Assembly: GCA_964451605.1 (NCBI GenBank)
Contig: CAYVJA010000076.1
Coordinates: forward strand, 1 to 9,585
Reading direction: 5' to 3'
DNA length: 9,585 nucleotides
Origin: JAQVSH01 sp964451605
GTDB taxonomy: Bacteria; Bacteroidota; Bacteroidia; Bacteroidales; UBA4181
The position numbers were made by a program, and so were the translations under genes. Positions 6,433-9,585 of this stretch are shown in pieces. Each line of letters starts with the position of its first letter. The stretch's first letter is position 1. The notes beneath the pieces are model-generated. The model searched no databases. It was given only the letters and a program-made list of their open reading frames with translations, and was not told the DNA's origin.

Positions 6433-7346
6433 TCCTCAGGGGATAAATTCAGGAGATAAATCTCGGCCGGCATCCCCGGCTTAATCGTACCATCATTTGT
6501 CACGTTGATCTTCACATGATAGAACAATAGAGCCCGGTTTTGCCGGGTCTGCACCTGGCCTGGTGTAAATTCCGGTTTTTCGGCGATATGGCAGATCTTC
6601 CCGACATGATATTTCATTTTCCCGTAGGGATGGTCTATGGCCACTTTCACTTCGCCTCCGATTGAGAGTTGTGGAAGCAGCTCTCCCGGGAACCAACTAT
6701 GGAGGGTCATTTCACCAGTGTCAATCAGTTTATAGAGTGGATGCCCGGAAGCGGTAAATCCGTGCCTCTTGGCAAATTGCAACGCCACTCTTCCCTTCTC
6801 GGGATTCACGATAGCGCACTCTTGGATGCGGTGCGTAGTGATATCGCGTTGCATTTCGAGTGCTTCTATCTGGGCGAGGATGGCAGCCGTTTCACGGTGC
6901 AGTGACGACAATGCGGCAGCAATCTGCCGGTCTACAAGCGCCAGCTCATCCTCAATCTGGTCCAGTTTTTTTCGGTCGGCAGCACCCGATTGCACCAATC
7001 TATCAACCCTCAGGTACTCTTTTTCAGCGACATTCTTTTTCTCTTTCAACGTCCCGATCTGTAGTCCCACATCCGGTAACGAGGCACGGAGATTCACAAT
7101 TTGATTGTCGAGGTGGATCTTCTGCAGTGACAGTTCCGCGGTATCGATCTGACCGACCGGTTGCCCTTTCGTGAGCGCATCGCCCTCTTCTATGTCGAGC
7201 CAGAGGATTTTACCACTTCCGGCAGCGGAAACGATCCATTCACGTGCCTCGAAATGCCCATAAGCTGCCGGTCGATCTGCCTCCGAGCAACTCGACAAAA
7301 TGATTATAAATGCGGCAAGCAGGTTCTGGAGTGCGTTTTTTCTCAT
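6429..7346 (-). CDS. HlyD/YbhG-family periplasmic adaptor lipoprotein
   Basis: This 305-residue membrane fusion protein bridges the inner-membrane ABC transporter and the outer-membrane channel. The N-terminus has a lipobox, LSSC with Cys20, so it is predicted to be lipid-anchored. Order of domains: first lipoyl half (about 40-69, GKILWLDIEEGDALTKGQPV), a long alpha-helical hairpin (about 70-175) rich in coiled-coil heptads, second lipoyl half (about 180-210, NPEKGRVALQF-KRHGFTASG), and a beta-barrel domain ending with GTIKPGMPAEIYLL. The hairpin tip resembles the R-x3-L-x6-S channel-contact motif of TolC-dependent adaptors, with Arg113 and Leu117 present but Asp124 where Ser is usual. It overlaps both neighbours by 4 bp. 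Confidence 0.9.
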   Translation of the reverse strand: MRKNALQNLLAAFIIILSSCSEADRPAAYGHFEAREWIVSAAGSGKILWLDIEEGDALTKGQPVGQIDTAELSLQKIHLDNQIVNLRASLPDVGLQIGTLKEKKNVAEKEYLRVDRLVQSGAADRKKLDQIEDELALVDRQIAAALSSLHRETAAILAQIEALEMQRDITTHRIQECAIVNPEKGRVALQFAKRHGFTASGHPLYKLIDTGEMTLHSWFPGELLPQLSIGGEVKVAIDHPYGKMKYHVGKICHIAEKPEFTPGQVQTRQNRALLFYHVKINVTNDGTIKPGMPAEIYLLNLSPEE

Positions 7347-8659
7347 TTTTCAGAATAATTTGAGTGGTTAACAAGCATACGGTTCCGTTTTATTGTCTCT
7401 TTCGTCTTGTGGATGGCATAGAGCTGGAGTTTGATCTTCGCCGCGGTTTCTTCGCCGAGGGCAGCAAGATAGTCCGACAAAGAGACTTCTCCCTCCCTCA
7501 GCAAGATCTCCATCTGTTGCCTGATTTGCCCCTTCTTTTCAAGGAGAATAATCTGTCGATTTTCAAGGGTCTCATACCGGTATATTTCTCCCGAATGTGC
7601 CGCTTTGATTATATCGCGCTTTTTTTGGAGGTTGTTGCGGTATATGCGTAACCGGTCCGATTCGATTTGCAGGATTTTTTCTTCGCGAGCATGATCGCGC
7701 CATACGGTGATAGGCACTTGTAGCAGCAGTCCTACACCGCCAAACCAATCGAAACGGTTTTCAAAAAAGTTCAGTCCGGGCTTGCCATAGCCCACCGAGC
7801 CGAAAAGACGGACTTTGGGCAGCGCTGCCGTACGAGAGAGATCACGTGTCAGTTCAATTTTCGCCTCTTGCAGATCGAGTTGAAGAAAAGCCGGATCGGT
7901 AAATTCTTCTCCTTGATCATCACAGACAGGGTCGACCAACCGGTCATCGGCGCCAATTTCCTGCCCCAGCAATTCCGAAAGTATCCGGCGGTATCTATGC
8001 TCTTCGGCTCTCAACTCTTCGATGCGGGTCTCCACATCAATCAATGCCATTTCGGCTTGGAGCAAATCTTTTTTAAGGAATTTTCCTTCTCCGACAAGCG
8101 ACTGTACGTCGTTCCATGCCAGAGAAACGATCTCCCGTTGTGTTTCGAGCGCTTGCAATCCCTTATGGACAAGTATGATTCCGAAGAAAACCTCATCGAC
8201 AAGATTGTCGATTTGCAGTAATGACTCTTCCGCCTTTTGCTCTTCTATATCTCTGTCCAATCTGATTTCTTCCTTCTTCAACCGGTACTCTCCTCCATCA
8301 TATATCCGTTGGGAGAGGAACAGTCCGGCTTTGAGCCTTTCATGCGGAGCGGGAGAGACATCAAATGCATATTCGAAGGCAGCAGTGGGATCGGGTACTT
8401 CCGAGAGGTAAGCCCCGTAAGCGAAGGCCGACACATCCGGGGTGATCATTTTTTTCAGGAGCTGCTGTCGGAAGGCAGCCGATTGGGAGATCTGTTCTCT
8501 CTGCATTTCAGCCGAGAACACAGAGCGGGCCATCGCCCGACATCCCTCCAGCGTGAAGTCGCCCTGCGCATTTGCCGGGAAGAAGGTCAACGACAGGAGG
8601 AGAGCAATGACGGCCAGTTGCAAATATTTTGTGTTTCGTATTATACCAGTGAAAGGCAT
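7343..8659 (-). CDS. TolC-like outer membrane efflux protein
   Basis: This 438-residue protein begins with a signal peptide cleavable after ANA (residue 31). The mature part starts QGDFTLEGCRAMARSV, the usual first helix of the outer membrane efflux protein (OEP) family, in which three subunits form a channel-tunnel. Two OEP-like halves are visible: LSQRIYDGGEYRLKKEE (115-131) before the first helical pair, and the equivalent LPKVRLFGSVGYG (280-292) with GVGLLLQVPI (308-317) before the second. Long Glu/Lys/Leu-rich helices lie between. Length fits TolC relatives. It starts 13 bp after the lipoprotein stop and overlaps the adaptor start by 4 bp, so the exporter operon encodes its own outer-membrane exit. 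Confidence 0.9.
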   Translation of the reverse strand: MPFTGIIRNTKYLQLAVIALLLSLTFFPANAQGDFTLEGCRAMARSVFSAEMQREQISQSAAFRQQLLKKMITPDVSAFAYGAYLSEVPDPTAAFEYAFDVSPAPHERLKAGLFLSQRIYDGGEYRLKKEEIRLDRDIEEQKAEESLLQIDNLVDEVFFGIILVHKGLQALETQREIVSLAWNDVQSLVGEGKFLKKDLLQAEMALIDVETRIEELRAEEHRYRRILSELLGQEIGADDRLVDPVCDDQGEEFTDPAFLQLDLQEAKIELTRDLSRTAALPKVRLFGSVGYGKPGLNFFENRFDWFGGVGLLLQVPITVWRDHAREEKILQIESDRLRIYRNNLQKKRDIIKAAHSGEIYRYETLENRQIILLEKKGQIRQQMEILLREGEVSLSDYLAALGEETAAKIKLQLYAIHKTKETIKRNRMLVNHSNYSEK

Positions 8660-8672
8660 AGCGGGGAGGGAT

Positions 8673-9068
8673 TTAATTGGAAATTTTGTGCATCGTTAAT
8701 GTAGTCTCGTTACCGAAAACAGAGGTGCGCAGTATTAGCATGTCTTCTTTTCGGCTGATAATGGTAAAGAGATATCTCTCCCCGCTGGCGGGATCCGTAA
8801 GTGTGAGCTTGAACCCCTTCACTGAGAAATGCTCGGGACGACCGGTTATCAACAGCTCCCGGCTACTATCGTAAAGCTCGAACGATTTGTCCTCCTTAAT
8901 ATGGATGTAAGACTGGAAGTAACTGTCGTCAATGCGCGGCTCCGCTTTCTCAAGCACCCATTTCCCCAGATAAACCGGTTCTTCTTCGTCTCGGTCACAG
9001 GAAAACAAAAAGAGCAGGCATAGAAGTGCCACTATGGAGAATGATACCGTGAGTGTGGAAAATTTCAT
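8673..9068 (-). CDS. small lipocalin-like lipoprotein leading the exporter operon
   Basis: This 131-residue lipoprotein has a signal sequence ending in LFSC with Cys24 as the lipidated residue. The mature N-terminus is very acidic, CDRDEEEP. Acidic stretches just after the cysteine are part of the lipoprotein export signal that sends Bacteroidota lipoproteins to the cell surface, so surface exposure is plausible. The remaining 100 residues are alternating beta-strand-like segments (GKWVLEK, YIHIKEDKSFELYD, LLITG, FKLTLTD, RYLFTIISRKEDMLILRTSV). They resemble small lipocalin-like domains in the phylum, but the match is by pattern only. It is first in the operon, 13 bp before the outer-membrane channel, suggesting a role in ligand capture or envelope sensing. 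Function is unassigned. Confidence 0.75.
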   Translation of the reverse strand: MKFSTLTVSFSIVALLCLLFLFSCDRDEEEPVYLGKWVLEKAEPRIDDSYFQSYIHIKEDKSFELYDSSRELLITGRPEHFSVKGFKLTLTDPASGERYLFTIISRKEDMLILRTSVFGNETTLTMHKISN

Positions 9069-9094
9069 CTTTCTTTACCAATTTACAAACGAAT

Positions 9095-9140
9095 GAGAGG
9101 TTACTCTTTTCAAAACATACATTTGAGATTAAAACCTCTC
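9095..9140 (-). promoter_or_regulatory. inverted repeat in the exporter operon leader
   Basis: GAGAGGTT (9095-9102) and AACCTCTC (9133-9140) form a perfect 8-bp inverted repeat around a 30-base loop that itself holds TTTTCAAAA. It lies between the -7 element at 9155-9162 and the lipoprotein start at 9068, so it would be in the 5' untranslated leader. It could be a leader hairpin affecting translation or stability, or a protein site. No known riboswitch class is recognised. Confidence 0.4.
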
Positions 9141-9154
9141 CTGTTTTATAAGAA

Positions 9155-9162
9155 CGAAAGTA
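9155..9162 (-). promoter_or_regulatory. leftward -7-like element of the exporter operon
   Basis: On the minus strand these bases read TACTTTCG, one mismatch from TAnnTTTG. Bases 9157-9165 (AAAGTAAGG on the plus strand) are identical to 93-101. In both places this block is the same distance from the first tandem repeat, with 21 bp between element and repeat. Predicted transcription start is near 9148, giving a leader of about 80 bases. An activator bound at the repeats would overlap the -33 position. Confidence 0.5.
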
Positions 9163-9183
9163 AGGTTTCGTGACAAAACCGAA

Positions 9184-9224
9184 CGGGCAAATCGTAAAAA
9201 GTCTCGGACAAAAGGTAAAAGCAC
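9184..9224 (+). promoter_or_regulatory. double tandem-repeat operator (right copy)
   Basis: Two head-to-tail units lie here. The 21-bp unit at 9184-9204 begins CGGGCAAATCGTAAAAA, and the 20-bp unit at 9205-9224 begins CGGACAAAAGGTAAAA. They reproduce left-array units 1 (one mismatch in the first 17 bases) and 2 (first 16 bases identical) in the same order, orientation and unit lengths. The third left-hand unit has no counterpart. The array is just upstream of the exporter operon's -7-like element, which makes it the probable activator site for the operon. Confidence 0.7.
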
Positions 9225-9234
9225 ACGCAGGGTA

Positions 9235-9332
9235 TGCAATTTCAAGTCATAAAATAGCAAAATCCAGGATATTCATAGCTTGAATCTTTATATCGTTAGC
9301 GATGTAAATATAATGAATATCAGTGAATTGCA
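9235..9332. repeat. nested inverted repeats (three coaxial stems)
   Basis: Three inverted repeats are nested around one centre. The outer is TGCAATTT (9235-9242) with GAATTGCA (9325-9332), 7 of 8 pairs plus one G-T. The middle is GATATTCAT (9268-9276) with ATGAATATC (9313-9321), a perfect 9 bp. The inner is TTTATATCG (9287-9295) with CGATGTAAA (9300-9308), 9 pairs including one G-T, with a TTAG loop. A short T run follows at 9338-9343 on the plus strand. The arrangement suits a long interrupted RNA hairpin or a remnant palindrome. AT-richness raises the chance of accidental pairing, but the order of the three is notable. Confidence 0.4.
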
Positions 9333-9480
9333 CAAGCATTTTTGAAACTTATTTATAACTTTTTCCCGCTAAATTCTTTAGGAATAACTGCGGATAATCA
9401 TTTTTTCTGATGATGGTGTATGGAACTCGCATCAATCATGTATCGCTGTGACAATGATTAAAATGCTCGTTTCAGTGATG

Positions 9481-9488
9481 CAAATATA
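9481..9488 (-). promoter_or_regulatory. leftward -7-like element in the intergenic region
   Basis: On the minus strand these bases read TATATTTG followed by C, a perfect TAnnTTTG match. The bases 19 upstream read TTTT instead of TTTG. It would start a leftward transcript near 9474 that crosses the nested inverted repeats and reaches the exporter control region. No gene obviously belongs to it. Confidence 0.3.
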
Positions 9489-9519
9489 TGCTTTTTCAGC
9501 CAATAAAAAAAGTAAAAAG

Positions 9520-9585
9520 TCAGGCCGGAATCAGCCGGAGCAGGGTGATCTCGCTCTGGGTGCCGAAGCGGATGGGGGAGAAGAA
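9520..9585 (-). CDS. C-terminal fragment, probable calcineurin-like metallophosphoesterase
   Basis: The frame enters from the right edge and ends at a TGA (9522-9520), giving 21 residues that include FFSPIRFGTQSEITLLRL. The pattern P-[IV]-R-[FI]-G-x-x-x-E-I-x-L-[IL]-x-L is the usual C-terminal beta-strand region of YkuE/YaeI-type metallophosphoesterases, following their GLGT segment. The catalytic motifs lie outside the window, so the assignment rests on this tail only. It shares the strand of the exporter operon but is separated from it by about 450 bases with its own promoter elements, so it is probably a separate unit. Confidence 0.5.
   Translation of the reverse strand, partial: FFSPIRFGTQSEITLLRLIPA

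Larger units (their letters stand above)
9225..9519. other. intergenic region with no convincing gene
   Basis: This 295-base AT-rich stretch lies between the operator and the stop of the rightmost gene. Both strands are broken by stops in all frames. The longest leftward ATG frame of note is 9339-9247, encoding 30 residues (starting MLVQFTDIHYIYIAND), with no recognisable family and overlapping the nested inverted repeats. A 13-residue leftward frame at 9439-9398 has a faint transposase-like look. A leftward -7-like element is at 9481-9488. It may hold a small RNA, a tiny peptide gene or remnants of a lost gene. None is demonstrated. Confidence 0.5.

Noticed and set aside
9398..9439. Leftward 13-residue frame (MIDASSIHHHQKK) resembling the first-Asp region of IS5/IS1182-type transposases
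   Set aside because: The match is only a few residues. No flanking transposase sequence, terminal inverted repeats or target duplication is visible, so an IS remnant cannot be supported.
1..9585. tRNA, rRNA, CRISPR array or intact insertion sequence
   Set aside because: No cloverleaf-like segment, regularly spaced repeat-spacer pattern, transposase gene or terminal inverted repeats were seen.

Overview
The window looks like chromosomal DNA from a member of the Bacteroidota, most likely order Bacteroidales. Candidate promoters fit the TAnnTTTG -7 consensus of that phylum, gene starts lack Shine-Dalgarno sequences, and the protein repertoire (membrane-anchored AraC-type regulator, lipoproteins, small lipocalin-like lipoprotein) is typical. 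I cannot name the genus.

Layout. Bases 1-41 are probably the first codons of an exported protein transcribed leftward out of the window. Bases 90-235 are a divergent control region with three tandem 20/21-bp repeats. A membrane-bound AraC-family regulator follows on the plus strand (236-1330). The rest of the coding DNA, 1346-9068, is one tightly packed leftward gene set. In transcription order it is: lipocalin-like lipoprotein, TolC-type outer membrane factor, HlyD/YbhG-type lipoprotein adaptor, two ABC ATPases, two ABC-2 permeases, an FMN nitroreductase and a metallo-beta-lactamase-fold hydrolase. Most junctions are 4-bp ATGA overlaps. From 9069 to 9519 there is no convincing gene, but there is a second copy of the repeat operator, a leader hairpin and a nested inverted-repeat structure. 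The last 66 bases are the C-terminus of another leftward gene, probably a metallophosphoesterase.

How it works together. The core is a complete tripartite ABC exporter of the YbhGFSR type plus a TolC-like outer membrane channel. The two ATPase halves that are fused in E. coli YbhF are separate genes here. Two small cytosolic enzymes are translationally chained to its 3' end, and a small lipoprotein leads it. This suggests a detoxification and efflux unit for reactive or aromatic compounds, although the substrate cannot be read from the sequence.

The most interesting signal is regulatory. The ordered tandem repeats beside the regulator gene recur about 9 kb away upstream of the exporter operon, in the same orientation. 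In both places they lie exactly 21 bp from a leftward -7-like element. This predicts a two-promoter regulon that brackets the cluster and is controlled by the AraC-like protein.
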